Origin: Smaragdicoccus niigatensis DSM 44881 = NBRC 103563 | Lineage (GTDB): Bacteria > Actinomycetota > Actinomycetes > Mycobacteriales > Mycobacteriaceae | Length of the DNA: 64,000 bases | Reading direction: 5' to 3' | Assembly (NCBI RefSeq): GCF_000380645.1 | Contig: NZ_AQXZ01000016.1 | Span: forward strand, 396,442 to 460,441 | Position numbers and translations under genes: made by a program | The notes under the pieces: generated by a model | Databases searched by the model: none | What the model was told of the DNA's origin: nothing | The model's input: the letters and a program-made list of their open reading frames with translations, nothing else | Shown here: positions 1 through 7,910 of the stretch, in pieces | Numbering within the stretch: the stretch's first letter is position 1 | Layout of the letters: each line of letters begins with the position of its first letter

Positions 1-41
1 CGGTCGTCAAGTCGTTGATCGGCCGGTGATCTGCGGAAATC

Positions 42-69
42 TAGGGCGTACGGCTCGCCGTGCGCCCTA
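42..69 (-). terminator. Hairpin at the 3' end of ansP
   Basis: Arms TAGGGCGTACGG and CCGTGCGCCCTA with loop CTCG pair over 12 positions with one T/G wobble in RNA. The distal arm includes the ansP stop codon. It is a likely terminator for the leftward asparagine operon. There is no clear U-run, which is usual in high-GC actinobacteria. Confidence 0.55.
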
Positions 70-1548
70 ATCCCGTTTAGGTGCAGGCCTATTCGCGACA
101 ACTGGGTAAGCGCCGGTGTGCCCCACACGTTCCTGGGCCACCGCGAGAACGCGCCCTCGAACGAGGTACCAACCGCCGATCAGCGCCGGGACGATGACCA
201 CGAGCGTCGCAACCGTCCAGGTCCCGATGGGATGGTCCAGCGCCATGAGAACGAGCACCGCGAACAGAAAGACGAGAGTCAGGTATCCGGTGTACGGCGA
301 GCCCCACAGCCGGAACTTCGGCCGCTCGAGAATCCCCTTCTGCGACCACCGATACAACTGAATCTGGCAGACGACGATCGTTCCCCACGAGGCGAGAATG
401 CCGAGGGCCGCCATGTTCAGCACGATCTCGAACGCCTGCCCGGGGTTCAACGCATTGAGCACGACACCGAAGAGAGCGATCACGGACGTGAGCAGGATGC
501 CACCGTAGGGGACGCCATTCTTCGACATCTTGGCCGTGAAGGTCGGCGCGCTTCCGTTCATCGCCATCGAACGCAGAATTCGGCCCGTTGAATACAGTCC
601 TGCGTTGAGACTCGAGAAGGCCGCCGTGAGGACGACGATGTTCATGATCGAACCCGCGCCCTCGATGCCGATCTTGGAGAAGAACGTCACGAACGGACTC
701 TCGCCCGCGCGGTACGCGGTGTACGGGAGCAACAGGCCTAGAAGCACCAGCGAACCGACGTAGAAGACCGCGATACGTGCGATGACCGAGTTGATCGCAC
801 GCGGCATGATCTTCTCCGGATTGGCCGTCTCCCCCGCTGCGGTTCCTACGAGTTCTACTGCGGCATAGGCGAACACGACGCCGGATGTAACAATCACCAG
901 CGGATAGACACCGGTCGGAAACAGCCCTCCGTGATCGGTGATGACGCTGATTCCGGTTCGCGCGCCGTCGATCTCGTAGCGCCCGGCGAGGAAGATCGTA
1001 CCGGCAACGATGAACGTCAGCAGAGCGATGACCTTCACCAGCGCCGCCCAGAATTCGAGTTCGCCGAAGAGTTTCACCGAAATCAGGTTCATCGACAGCA
1101 CGACCGCCAGCGCGATCAGCGCGATGAGCCACTGCGGTATCGAGGTGAAGGCCGTCCAGTAGTGGAAGTAGGTGGCGATCGCGGTCGAGTCGACAATGGC
1201 GGTCATCGCCCAGTTGAGGAAGTACATCCACCCGGCGACAAAGGCGGCCTTCTCGCCGAGGAACTCGCGCGCGTAGGAAACAAACGAACCCGACGAGGGC
1301 CTATGCAGAACCAACTCGCCGAGCGCTCGAAGGATGAGAAAGACGAAGACGCCACAGACCGCGTAGACGACGAACAAACCTGGTCCGGCGCTCGCCAGGC
1401 GACCACCCGCCCCCAGGAAGAGACCGGTTCCGATGGCTCCACCGATGGCGATCATCTGGAGCTGACGAGGTTTGAGGCCTTTGTGATAGCCCTCGTCCTC
1501 ATGACTATGGGCCGACTTGTCGTACTCCGTGGATTCGACGGCGGTCAC
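67..1548 (-). CDS. ansP: L-asparagine permease, APC superfamily
   Basis: A 493-residue amino acid permease of the APC (AAT) family, about 12 membrane segments. It starts with a soluble acidic N-terminus of about 25 residues, then the family's first helix with [13 protein letters not shown] around residues 36-48, the E-rich [17 protein letters not shown] stretch after helix 2, and further helices to about residue 470. The N-terminal third reads very like mycobacterial AnsP1/AnsP2, which import asparagine by proton symport. Its start overlaps the small upstream gene by four bases (ATGA), and an asparaginase gene lies just upstream on the same strand, so uptake followed by deamidation of asparagine is the likely role. 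Substrate assignment rests on similarity and context. A related amino acid (GABA, proline) cannot be excluded. Confidence 0.85.
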   Translation of the reverse strand: MTAVESTEYDKSAHSHEDEGYHKGLKPRQLQMIAIGGAIGTGLFLGAGGRLASAGPGLFVVYAVCGVFVFLILRALGELVLHRPSSGSFVSYAREFLGEKAAFVAGWMYFLNWAMTAIVDSTAIATYFHYWTAFTSIPQWLIALIALAVVLSMNLISVKLFGELEFWAALVKVIALLTFIVAGTIFLAGRYEIDGARTGISVITDHGGLFPTGVYPLVIVTSGVVFAYAAVELVGTAAGETANPEKIMPRAINSVIARIAVFYVGSLVLLGLLLPYTAYRAGESPFVTFFSKIGIEGAGSIMNIVVLTAAFSSLNAGLYSTGRILRSMAMNGSAPTFTAKMSKNGVPYGGILLTSVIALFGVVLNALNPGQAFEIVLNMAALGILASWGTIVVCQIQLYRWSQKGILERPKFRLWGSPYTGYLTLVFLFAVLVLMALDHPIGTWTVATLVVIVPALIGGWYLVRGRVLAVAQERVGHTGAYPVVANRPAPKRD

Positions 1549-1772
1549 GACCGGCCCTCACTGTCTTCCGAAGGCCCCAGGGACGGCGGTGCGGGAACGT
1601 CCCGGAACGTGAAGATGAACCCGAACACAGCGATGACCGCCGCGACCCCATATCCGATGAGTGAGAACCAACCGGCATGTTGGTAGGCCGTCACGGCGAC
1701 GATTGCGATCGCCGCGAAGACCATGAACATTCCGATCAGCGGGGTCCTCGCCAGATACTTGTCGCGCGGCAT
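1545..1772 (-). CDS. Small two-helix membrane protein of the asparagine operon
   Basis: A 75-residue protein with two hydrophobic segments (about residues 12-29 and 37-54) and a polar, proline- and acid-rich C-terminal tail. AGGAGA precedes the ATG at good spacing. It lies between the asparaginase and the permease and overlaps the permease start by four bases, so the two are translationally coupled. I do not recognise the family. The position suggests a small partner of the permease, but nothing in the sequence proves this. Confidence 0.75.
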   Translation of the reverse strand: MPRDKYLARTPLIGMFMVFAAIAIVAVTAYQHAGWFSLIGYGVAAVIAVFGFIFTFRDVPAPPSLGPSEDSEGRS

Positions 1773-1836
1773 GACGTCTCCTCGAATCAGATTGCGGAGC
1801 AGTTCAAGTCAAGCGCCAGAGTCGCTGGGCCGGCAA

Positions 1837-2808
1837 CTAATTCACGGAATCGACGTGCGCTCGTAGCTTTTCCAGCGTGTCTGTGGCGCTCCGGCCCTGC
1901 GAGAGTGCGATCGCGAGGAACACCCGGATGTGGTGCGGCGTCATCCCGCCGACGACCGGGACGTCCGCTGCGGCGAGTTGACCTCCCCCACCGGGATAGC
2001 CGTAGACCGGAGCCGTGCGAGAGTCGTGGGCCCGGGTTCCGACGACGATGAGCCGCCCGTCCCGCACCTGCCGCACCACCGCATCGGCCATCCCGACGGG
2101 CAGGTTGCCGGCGCCGTTCGCCGCCACAACCACGGCATCGGAAGCCTGTGCGGCACAGTCGATCACATGGCCGTCGGCCCCCATATAGGCAGTGACGAGA
2201 GCGACCTTGGCATCGTGGTCACCGGGCGGTCCGAGGGTCGTCGCCGCTGCTGGGCGTTCGATGACCCGCCACCCGTGCGATTCACGCCTCGCCAGGAGCG
2301 GAAATCCCGGGGTGTCGAACGCGTCGACCAAGGTGCCGGACACCTTCTGCACTCGACGCCCCAGCAGGACCTTGCCCGCGAAGACGACGACAGGTTCCCG
2401 CCAACAGCCCAGCCGGACCGCGTCGATCGCGCCGCGGAGATTCGCCGCCGCGTCGCTCCCCGGCTCGGCCCCCGGCAACATCGAACCGGTGACTGCCACG
2501 GGAAACGGCCACGGTCCGGCGTAGGTCAGCCAGGCCGCGACTTCTTCGATGGAATCCGTGCCGGTCACGACGATCACGCCGGCGACATCCGCCAATTCGG
2601 CAAGTCGGCGACTGACCGCGCGCAGGTGTTCGAAGGTGAGTTCGGAACCACCCAATTGGGCGATCGGACTGGTCCGAAATTCGACGTCGTGGACGCCGGC
2701 GAGGGACGCGATCCCAGCGGCATCGAGTTGCGGCTTGGCGAGCCCTCCCGCGGCGACCGCCATGCTGATCGTGCCACCCAGAGTCACCAGCTCAATCGGT
2801 GCTGCCAT
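1837..2808 (-). CDS. ansA: L-asparaginase
   Basis: A 323-residue asparaginase/glutaminase-like enzyme that hydrolyses asparagine to aspartate and ammonia. The first catalytic Thr is in TLGGTISMA (residues 8-16). The second motif VTGTDSIEE near residue 85 carries the Thr-Asp pair of the usual HGTDT box, with Ser replacing the last Thr. No signal peptide, so probably cytosolic (type I-like). The frame is open upstream, but MAAPIELVTLGG fits the family N-terminus and sets the start at 2808. It is the first gene of a leftward operon with the small membrane protein (64-base gap) and the permease. A short divergent region separates it from the VOC gene. Confidence 0.88.
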   Translation of the reverse strand: MAAPIELVTLGGTISMAVAAGGLAKPQLDAAGIASLAGVHDVEFRTSPIAQLGGSELTFEHLRAVSRRLAELADVAGVIVVTGTDSIEEVAAWLTYAGPWPFPVAVTGSMLPGAEPGSDAAANLRGAIDAVRLGCWREPVVVFAGKVLLGRRVQKVSGTLVDAFDTPGFPLLARRESHGWRVIERPAAATTLGPPGDHDAKVALVTAYMGADGHVIDCAAQASDAVVVAANGAGNLPVGMADAVVRQVRDGRLIVVGTRAHDSRTAPVYGYPGGGGQLAAADVPVVGGMTPHHIRVFLAIALSQGRSATDTLEKLRAHVDSVN

Positions 2809-2858
2809 GGCACTAAGTATTAGCCACCGTGTCACCACAGCCGGATAGTGTGCGATTC

Positions 2859-3242
2859 ATGATGATCGATCATTTCGGGATCAACTGCGCCGATGTCCAG
2901 GCCTCCGCCAAGTTCTACGACGTCGTCCTCGGAACACTCGGCTTCAGTCGACAGATGGATTATGGCGTCGCGATCGGGTACGGCCGAGATGGCTTCCCGT
3001 GGTTCTGGCTCAGCAGCTACGAGAACCTGCCGGCAAACCGTGAAGTGCACATTGCCTTCAAGGCGGAAGACGCGGCCGCGGTGCGGTCCTTCTATGAGAC
3101 GGCGCTGTCGCTCGGGGCCGAGTCCTTGCATGCACCGCGGATGTGGCCCGAGTACCACGAGCACTACTACGGCGCATTCGTGCGTGACCCCGACGGCAAC
3201 AACATCGAGGCCGTCACGCACCGGGCGAACGAAGGCGACTAG
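2859..3242 (+). CDS. VOC (glyoxalase/bleomycin-resistance) family protein
   Basis: About 127 residues with the vicinal oxygen chelate fold: MIDHFGINCADV at the start, SAKFYDVVLGTLGF, and the C-terminal EYHEHYYGAFVRDPDGNNIEAVTH. The metal-ligand positions His (IDHF), His (VHIAF) and Glu (NNIEAV) are present, as in single-domain VOC enzymes that dimerise. Substrate unknown. Two adjacent ATGs (2859, 2862) are possible; an in-frame GTG at 2829 would add ten residues without family similarity. Its stop codon overlaps the convergent SRPBCC gene by four bases (CTAG). Confidence 0.8.
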   Translation: MMIDHFGINCADVQASAKFYDVVLGTLGFSRQMDYGVAIGYGRDGFPWFWLSSYENLPANREVHIAFKAEDAAAVRSFYETALSLGAESLHAPRMWPEYHEHYYGAFVRDPDGNNIEAVTHRANEGD

Positions 3243-3697
3243 GTCCGCGCAAAGAGCTCGTCGAGCTTCTCGTACCCCTGGTTGACGCCGTCTTCCATGC
3301 CGTTGGCCAGCCACCAGTCGCGGTCTTCGATGCTGCCGCACAGAGACTTCTGATGCAGCCGGGTCCGGCCGTCGCCGAGGTCCTCGACAGTCATGGTTTC
3401 GAGCGTGACCTTCTCTGGCATCTCTTCCCACACGAACGTCTGCACGACACGGCTCTCGCTGACCTCGTGGAAGCATCCGCGGAACGCATAGGTGTCGTCG
3501 AGGAACCGCCAACTGCCGCCGTCGCGCGCGTCCCAATAGTCGATCTTGACGGTGCTTTCCGCCGGCCCGACCCACTTGACGTAGATGTCCGGATCGACGT
3601 GGGCCTTGATCACCTGCGCCGGCGTCGCCGCGAAATCGCGAGTGATGTGAATGATCGGGAGCTTCGGATCGGGCTCGATGGTGGTCTTGTCAGTCAT
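3239..3697 (-). CDS. SRPBCC/AHSA1-like ligand-binding domain protein
   Basis: A 152-residue START/Bet v1-like protein of the Aha1-C type: ITRDFAATPAQVIKAHVDPDIYVKWVGP near the N-terminus, then YWDARDGGSWRF, the strand motif FRGCFHEV, and a C-terminal helix with the W-L-x-N-x-M-E pattern. Such proteins have a hydrophobic pocket but usually no known ligand. Its start overlaps the upstream ArsR gene by eight bases. ArsR-SRPBCC pairs of this kind are common in actinobacteria and are thought to be co-regulated by the ArsR protein. Confidence 0.85.
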   Translation of the reverse strand: MTDKTTIEPDPKLPIIHITRDFAATPAQVIKAHVDPDIYVKWVGPAESTVKIDYWDARDGGSWRFLDDTYAFRGCFHEVSESRVVQTFVWEEMPEKVTLETMTVEDLGDGRTRLHQKSLCGSIEDRDWWLANGMEDGVNQGYEKLDELFART

Positions 3698-4040
3698 TGT
3701 TCTGCCCTTCTCGGGACGTCTGGGTGTTCATTTCGGCCAGCACGGCATCGAGGCGCGAGTACCGCTCCTCCGCTCGCTGCTGGTACTTCTCGATCCACTT
3801 GGTCATGAGGTCAAAGACCTTTGCTTCCAGATGAACTGGTCGTCTTTGGGCGTCGCGGCTGCGCGTCACGAGACCCGCATCCTCGAGCACCTTGAGGTGC
3901 TTCGACACCGCCTGCAGGGATACCCCGTACGGCGCCGCCAACTCCCCAACGGTCGCGTCCCCAACGGCGAGCCGGGCGACCATGTCGCGTCGGGTGGGAT
4001 CGGCAAGTGCCGCGAAAACGCGGGACAGATTGTCTGTCAT
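3690..4040 (-). CDS. ArsR-family winged-helix repressor
   Basis: A 116-residue regulator with the ArsR fold: VFAALADPTRRDMVARL, recognition region VGELAAPYGVSLQAVSKHLKVLEDAGLV (residues about 30-58), and the beta-wing R-x-R-D-A-Q-R-R-P-V-H-L. No Cys metal site of the ArsR/SmtB kind is visible, so it belongs with the non-metal members often paired with SRPBCC genes. Two identical 16-base inverted repeats lie in its promoter region, so autorepression is likely. It is coupled to the SRPBCC gene by an eight-base overlap. Confidence 0.9.
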   Translation of the reverse strand: MTDNLSRVFAALADPTRRDMVARLAVGDATVGELAAPYGVSLQAVSKHLKVLEDAGLVTRSRDAQRRPVHLEAKVFDLMTKWIEKYQQRAEERYSRLDAVLAEMNTQTSREGQNND

Positions 4041-4052
4041 GCCGCTCCTTTC

Positions 4053-4068
4053 TCAACCATTTGGTTGA
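4053..4068. promoter_or_regulatory. ArsR operator, copy 1
   Basis: The sequence TCAACCATTTGGTTGA has seven-base perfect arms around a TT centre. It sits 13 bases before the arsR start. An identical copy lies 46 bases (start to start) further upstream. Confidence 0.75.
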
Positions 4069-4098
4069 ATACAGATTAGGCCCACTGCTTGTTCGTTG

Positions 4099-4114
4099 TC
4101 AACCATTTGGTTGA
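4099..4114. promoter_or_regulatory. ArsR operator, copy 2
   Basis: A second exact copy of TCAACCATTTGGTTGA, just after the stop codon of the upstream helix-hairpin-helix gene. The pair brackets the region where the arsR promoter must lie, which suits cooperative repression of the arsR-SRPBCC operon. Confidence 0.75.
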
Positions 4115-4118
4115 GTAA

Positions 4119-4310
4119 CTAGCCGAGCGACAGTCCATGCTCCGCAAGCGCAGCTTCGAGGATCCCCAGCGCCTTCGGCCCGAAGCCGTGCAGCGCTTCC
4201 AACTCCGCGCGCGGGGCGCCGACAAGGCTGCGAAGTGTCGGATAACCGGCGGCATTGAGGGCGCGCGTCGCGGGAGCGCCGATTTTCGGCAGCGTTTCGA
4301 GGTCGGTCAC
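4119..4310 (-). CDS. Small helix-hairpin-helix protein
   Basis: A 63-residue protein made of two helix-hairpin-helix-like units: LPKIGAPATRALNAAGY and LHGFGPKALGILEAALAEHG. The hairpin signatures (IGAPA, FGPKA) are those of non-specific DNA backbone binding. The GTG start overlaps the TAG stop of the upstream oxidase by one base (TAGTG), so it is the last gene of the PLP enzyme-oxidase-HhH operon. Its role with a sugar-lactone oxidase is not evident from sequence. Confidence 0.75.
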   Translation of the reverse strand: MTDLETLPKIGAPATRALNAAGYPTLRSLVGAPRAELEALHGFGPKALGILEAALAEHGLSLG

Positions 4311-5599
4311 TATCGGTCGTCCCCCAGGACGCGATCGAGGTACGGGTTACGAAAGATGCGGTCAGGATCGAGTCTGTCTCGCACGGCGCAGAATTCGTCG
4401 AACCGCGGATAGACCTCACGGAGATAGTCGGCGTCGCGGGTGTGCATCTTGCCCCAGTGCGGTCGTCCGCCGAGGTTCATCATGACCTCTTCGACGTCCC
4501 GGAAATAGTCGTCCGGTTCGTCGCGGAAGTAGCGGTGCACCGCGACATAGCCCGACGTCCGGCCGGACGCCGTCGAGAGCATCAGGTCATCGGCCGCTGC
4601 GGCCCGCACCTCGATCGGGAAGCTGACCCGATATCCCTTGTCGGCGATCAGTTTCCGCACACCGTCAAAGGCTTCCCCGAGCTTCTCGAGCGGGACCGCG
4701 TATTCCATCTCGCGGAACCGGACCTTGCGCTCACTGGCGAACACCGCTGCCGACGCGTCCACGAACGTCCGTCCGGACAGCGCATTCCCGGAGACCTTGT
4801 TGATCGTCGGAACGGCGTTCGGAAAGCGAGCAGACACCCGACACAGACCGCCGAAAAGCTTGTTGCTGAGCAATTCATCGTCGACATAGCGTCGGAATTT
4901 GGACGGCCCCGACGGCTCGACGAGTCCGCTCAACCGCTTGTTCCGCTTCGTCAGCGCAGCCTCGGTGTGCGGGAACCAATAGAACTCGAAGTGGTCGTTC
5001 GTCTCTATTTCCTCGCGCAGGCGTCCGAGGACGTCGCCCACCTTGGCCGGCTGCTCCGATGCCTCGATCGAAAACGCCGGAACGCACCGGACGGTGATCT
5101 CCGTGACGATGCCGAGCGCGCCCAGACCCAACGCGGCCGCCTGAAGCTCGGTCGGGTCAGTGATCTCGCGCTCCTCACATCTGCCGGTCACCAGGCGCAA
5201 CCGCGTAATCTGCGTGCTGATGCCACCGAACGTGACGCCCGTTCCATGGGTTCCGGTTGATGTCGCACCGGCAAGGGTCTGGCGGTCGATATCACCGAGG
5301 TTGGCCATCGCCAGTCCGTGCGGCTCGAGCCAGGCGGGAATCTCGTAAAGGTGCGTTCCCGCACGGAAGGTGGCGTCGAGATCATCGATCCGAACGAGAC
5401 CGCGCATATTCGTGAGGTCGAGCATCGTCTCCCCCGGCACCGCAATGCCCGAGAAGCTGTGCCCCGCGCCGACCGCTTTGACCGTCGTTCCGGTTTCTCG
5501 CGCGGTCTCGATCGCCGCTGCGACCCCGTCTTCCGACACGGGAGTGAGAACACTTGCTGGACTTGCAGATTCGGTACGACCCCAGTTCTGCCAGATCAC
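4310..5599 (-). CDS. FAD-linked sugar-lactone oxidase (D-arabinono-1,4-lactone oxidase type)
   Basis: A 429-residue FAD enzyme. The N-terminal PCMH-type FAD domain (about residues 10-175) has VKAVGAGHSFSGIA, LDLTNMRGLVRID and the long stretch GLAMANLGDIDRQTLAGA. The C-terminal ALO domain ends with the flavin-site motif HWGKMH (about residue 390) and the typical DPDRIFRNPYL. The family oxidises aldonolactones; mycobacterial members act as L-gulono-1,4-lactone dehydrogenases. No His is visible at the covalent 8-alpha-histidyl position in the GHSFSG loop beyond the loop His itself, so the mode of FAD attachment is unclear. GTG start, overlapping the upstream stop by four bases (GTGA). Confidence 0.85.
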   Translation of the reverse strand: MIWQNWGRTESASPASVLTPVSEDGVAAAIETARETGTTVKAVGAGHSFSGIAVPGETMLDLTNMRGLVRIDDLDATFRAGTHLYEIPAWLEPHGLAMANLGDIDRQTLAGATSTGTHGTGVTFGGISTQITRLRLVTGRCEEREITDPTELQAAALGLGALGIVTEITVRCVPAFSIEASEQPAKVGDVLGRLREEIETNDHFEFYWFPHTEAALTKRNKRLSGLVEPSGPSKFRRYVDDELLSNKLFGGLCRVSARFPNAVPTINKVSGNALSGRTFVDASAAVFASERKVRFREMEYAVPLEKLGEAFDGVRKLIADKGYRVSFPIEVRAAAADDLMLSTASGRTSGYVAVHRYFRDEPDDYFRDVEEVMMNLGGRPHWGKMHTRDADYLREVYPRFDEFCAVRDRLDPDRIFRNPYLDRVLGDDR

Positions 5600-6825
5600 A
5601 GGAACGCCTTCCCCTCGCCGCGATAGGTGGGCACCTCATCGACGACAGTGTCGCCGTCGACCACGAAGATCGTGTTGACGTGCTCGCTCAGTTCGCCGGA
5701 CTTCGTGTGCCGGAACCAGACTCGATCGCCGATCCCCAGCGCACGGGCAGCGTCACCGCGCAGTGGCGTCTGCACCTCCCCTGCTCCCTCGCGACCGACG
5801 TTATTCAGTCCGCTCGGCCACGCGATCTGTGGCAGCCTGTCGTCGCCCGGTGGACCCGATGCAATCCAGCCGCCGCCATGACACGTGACGACATCCGGGC
5901 GCGGCTTTCGCACGACATTGAGTCCGAAGCCCAACGCGGGCGCGGGCCGGAAGTGCCGGTAGTGGTCGAAGAGATGGCCGCCGAAGAATCCGCTGCCTGC
6001 GGCGATATCGGTGACGGACTGATCAGCGGCAGTCGCCTCGAGTGAGCCCGTTCCGCCCGCATTGACGAATTCGAGGTCGGCAATCTTGCGGATCTCCGCG
6101 ATGACGTGACGGCGACGATCGCGCAATTCCCGCATCGACGCCGACTGCATCAGTTGGATCGCCCGGCTTTCATTGCCGAGCCCGGCGACTTGCGCCTCGT
6201 AGGACATGACGCCGACAAGGCGGAACCCACGACGCTCGTGAATCGTGCGGGCGAGCGACACCGCCTGGTGAACCGTATGAACCGGGGAACGCAGAACACC
6301 GAGGTCGCCCATGACGGGAAGGCGCAATGATGCATCCAGGTCGATCGCGACTCGGATGTCGTCCCGCTTGTCCGCGGACGCCACCGCATCGACGAGGTCG
6401 AGTTGCTCAATCGCATCGACGAGGATCGTCACTTGTTGCAACGCAGTCGGATTCGCAATGAGTGCGGCGATGGCCGTGCGGTTGACGGTCGGATATCCGA
6501 CCAGGATGTCCGCGACGCCGTGCTCGGACAGCCAGATCGCTTCCGCCAGGTCATACGCGAGAACACCACTGAAGCCGGGAAGCGTGAGAATCGCTTCGAT
6601 GAGTGGTCGTACGCGCAGCGACTTGCTCGCCACGCGAATCGGCGCACCCTGTGCCCGACGACGCAGATCTGCGATGTTGTGCAGGAGCGCCGGGAGACTC
6701 AGCGCGGCCACCGGCGCATCGAGCTCTGCGGTCGCAACGGTCAGCGAGTTCCAGTAGTGGGCGGGCGCCGCGACCCAGGGCCTGTCCTTGGGTGGTTCCG
6801 AGGCGAGCAACGACGGTAGGCGCAC
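5596..6825 (-). CDS. Fold-type III PLP enzyme (D-amino acid deaminase/aldolase, alanine-racemase N-domain)
   Basis: About 409 residues. The alanine-racemase-like barrel holds the PLP lysine in RVASKSLRVRPL (Lys68). The glycine-rich phosphate cradle NAGGTGS follows near residue 260, and the C-terminal D-serine-dehydratase-like beta domain ends with VWFRHTKSGELSEHVN. D-threonine aldolases and D-serine dehydratases share this layout and need a metal at the C-domain. The GTG at 6825 gives MRLPSLLASEPP. The frame stays open further upstream, but that stretch is antisense to the 52-residue gene at 6915. It leads the operon with the lactone oxidase and HhH protein; why these are linked is unknown. 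Confidence 0.8.
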   Translation of the reverse strand: MRLPSLLASEPPKDRPWVAAPAHYWNSLTVATAELDAPVAALSLPALLHNIADLRRRAQGAPIRVASKSLRVRPLIEAILTLPGFSGVLAYDLAEAIWLSEHGVADILVGYPTVNRTAIAALIANPTALQQVTILVDAIEQLDLVDAVASADKRDDIRVAIDLDASLRLPVMGDLGVLRSPVHTVHQAVSLARTIHERRGFRLVGVMSYEAQVAGLGNESRAIQLMQSASMRELRDRRRHVIAEIRKIADLEFVNAGGTGSLEATAADQSVTDIAAGSGFFGGHLFDHYRHFRPAPALGFGLNVVRKPRPDVVTCHGGGWIASGPPGDDRLPQIAWPSGLNNVGREGAGEVQTPLRGDAARALGIGDRVWFRHTKSGELSEHVNTIFVVDGDTVVDEVPTYRGEGKAFL

Positions 6826-6914
6826 GAGAATCAGGCTATTGAAGAAAATCTGTTGAAGCCCACGACTCCTCGTCCTAACGTCGAATTCACCTTCGAATCT
6901 GGAAGGACATCGAA

Positions 6915-7073
6915 ATGCCAGACCAAGCTCGGGCAAGCCGCCGGGACGACCTGCCGAAGAAGCAGCGCCACAATCAGTCCCTCATTCAGCAGAAGCAACA
7001 AGGTCGTGTCACCAAGGCCCGGTCCGTCATGACCAGCACCCCGCAGCACTTCCGCCAGCGCGGCTTCCGCTAA
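6915..7073 (+). CDS. Small very basic protein, unknown
   Basis: A 52-residue protein rich in Arg, Lys and Gln (MPDQARASRRDDLPKKQ at the start, TPQHFRQRGFR at the end). AAGGA lies eight bases before the ATG, and a strong hairpin follows the stop. It is transcribed divergently from the PLP enzyme gene. No hydrophobic segment or Cys. The composition suits nucleic-acid or ribosome binding, but I cannot name the family. Support is the ribosome site, the flanking terminator and a gap of the right size that nothing else fills. Confidence 0.65.
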   Translation: MPDQARASRRDDLPKKQRHNQSLIQQKQQGRVTKARSVMTSTPQHFRQRGFR

Positions 7074-7084
7074 CCACGGTGAGC

Positions 7085-7131
7085 GCACAACCCTCGCGGT
7101 AACGCCCGAGAGCGTTCCGCGAGGGTTGTGC
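7085..7131. terminator. Long bidirectional hairpin terminator
   Basis: Arms GCACAACCCTCGCGG and CCGCGAGGGTTGTGC pair perfectly. The inner AACGC/GCGTT extends the stem to 20 base pairs with one bulged T and loop CCGAGA. It lies between the 52-residue gene and the convergent ABC permease gene and can serve both. Confidence 0.85.
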
Positions 7132-7139
7132 ACTCGCGG

Positions 7140-7910
7140 TCAGAACACCGTCTTGGTGACCGATCGAACCCCTACGAACAGGCCAGCCGCTGCAGTGATC
7201 GCGGCGGCGACGGCACCCCAGAGCACGCTCATGCCGAGGTCGCCCGCGAACAGCGTCCGCTCGGCTTCGACGATGTACGTCAGCGGGTTGAACTTCGACA
7301 GAACCTGCATCCAGCCTGGACCGGTCTCGAGCGGCAGCATCATGCCCGACAGGATCAGGAGCGGGAACAGCAGAGTCTGTTGAACCGCCCAGAAGATCCA
7401 CTCCGTCTTGCGTGCCGCGATGGCGAGCGCGTACGAGAGCGCACCGACTCCGACTCCGAACACGCCCAGAATGACCAGTCCGACCACGATGTGCGCTGGG
7501 TAGAGATGGAATCCGAACGGTGCCGCGATGAGCGTGATGATCAACGCCTGCACGACGAGCGGTGTCATCTCCTTGAGCGCACGACCGATCAACAGCGCAG
7601 GTCGCGACAACGGAGTGGCCAGGATTCGCTCGAAAGCGCCGGTCATGATCTCGTACTGCAAGTTCGAGCCGGTCATGGAGGTACCGAACATCGTGATCAT
7701 GACGACGACACCGGGCAGGAACCACTGCAGCGACGACCCGCCGAAGGCGCCGGCCGCACCGGATCCGGCGACGCCGTTGAGCAGCGGGCCGAACAGCCCG
7801 AGGAAGACGAGCGGCTGGATGAGCGAGAAGATCAGCGAGAACGGATCACGAAGGATCGTGAGCATTTCCCGCTGCCACACGAAGCGGGTGTCGGAAAGAA
7901 CCGCAGTCAT
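7140..7910 (-). CDS. ABC-2 type exporter permease (DrrB-like)
   Basis: A 256-residue membrane protein with six hydrophobic segments. It has the ABC-2 family features: N-terminal cytosolic amphipathic FVWQREMLTILRDP, first helix SLIFSLIQPLVFLGLFGPLL, then LSRPALLIGRALKEM between helices 2 and 3, and LSGMMLPLETGP before the last helix. It pairs with the ATPase upstream as in daunorubicin-type (DrrAB) exporters, which pump hydrophobic drugs or lipids outward. The ATG at 7910 overlaps the ATPase stop (TGATG); a GTG at 7913 is also possible. Confidence 0.88.
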   Translation of the reverse strand: MTAVLSDTRFVWQREMLTILRDPFSLIFSLIQPLVFLGLFGPLLNGVAGSGAAGAFGGSSLQWFLPGVVVMITMFGTSMTGSNLQYEIMTGAFERILATPLSRPALLIGRALKEMTPLVVQALIITLIAAPFGFHLYPAHIVVGLVILGVFGVGVGALSYALAIAARKTEWIFWAVQQTLLFPLLILSGMMLPLETGPGWMQVLSKFNPLTYIVEAERTLFAGDLGMSVLWGAVAAAITAAAGLFVGVRSVTKTVF

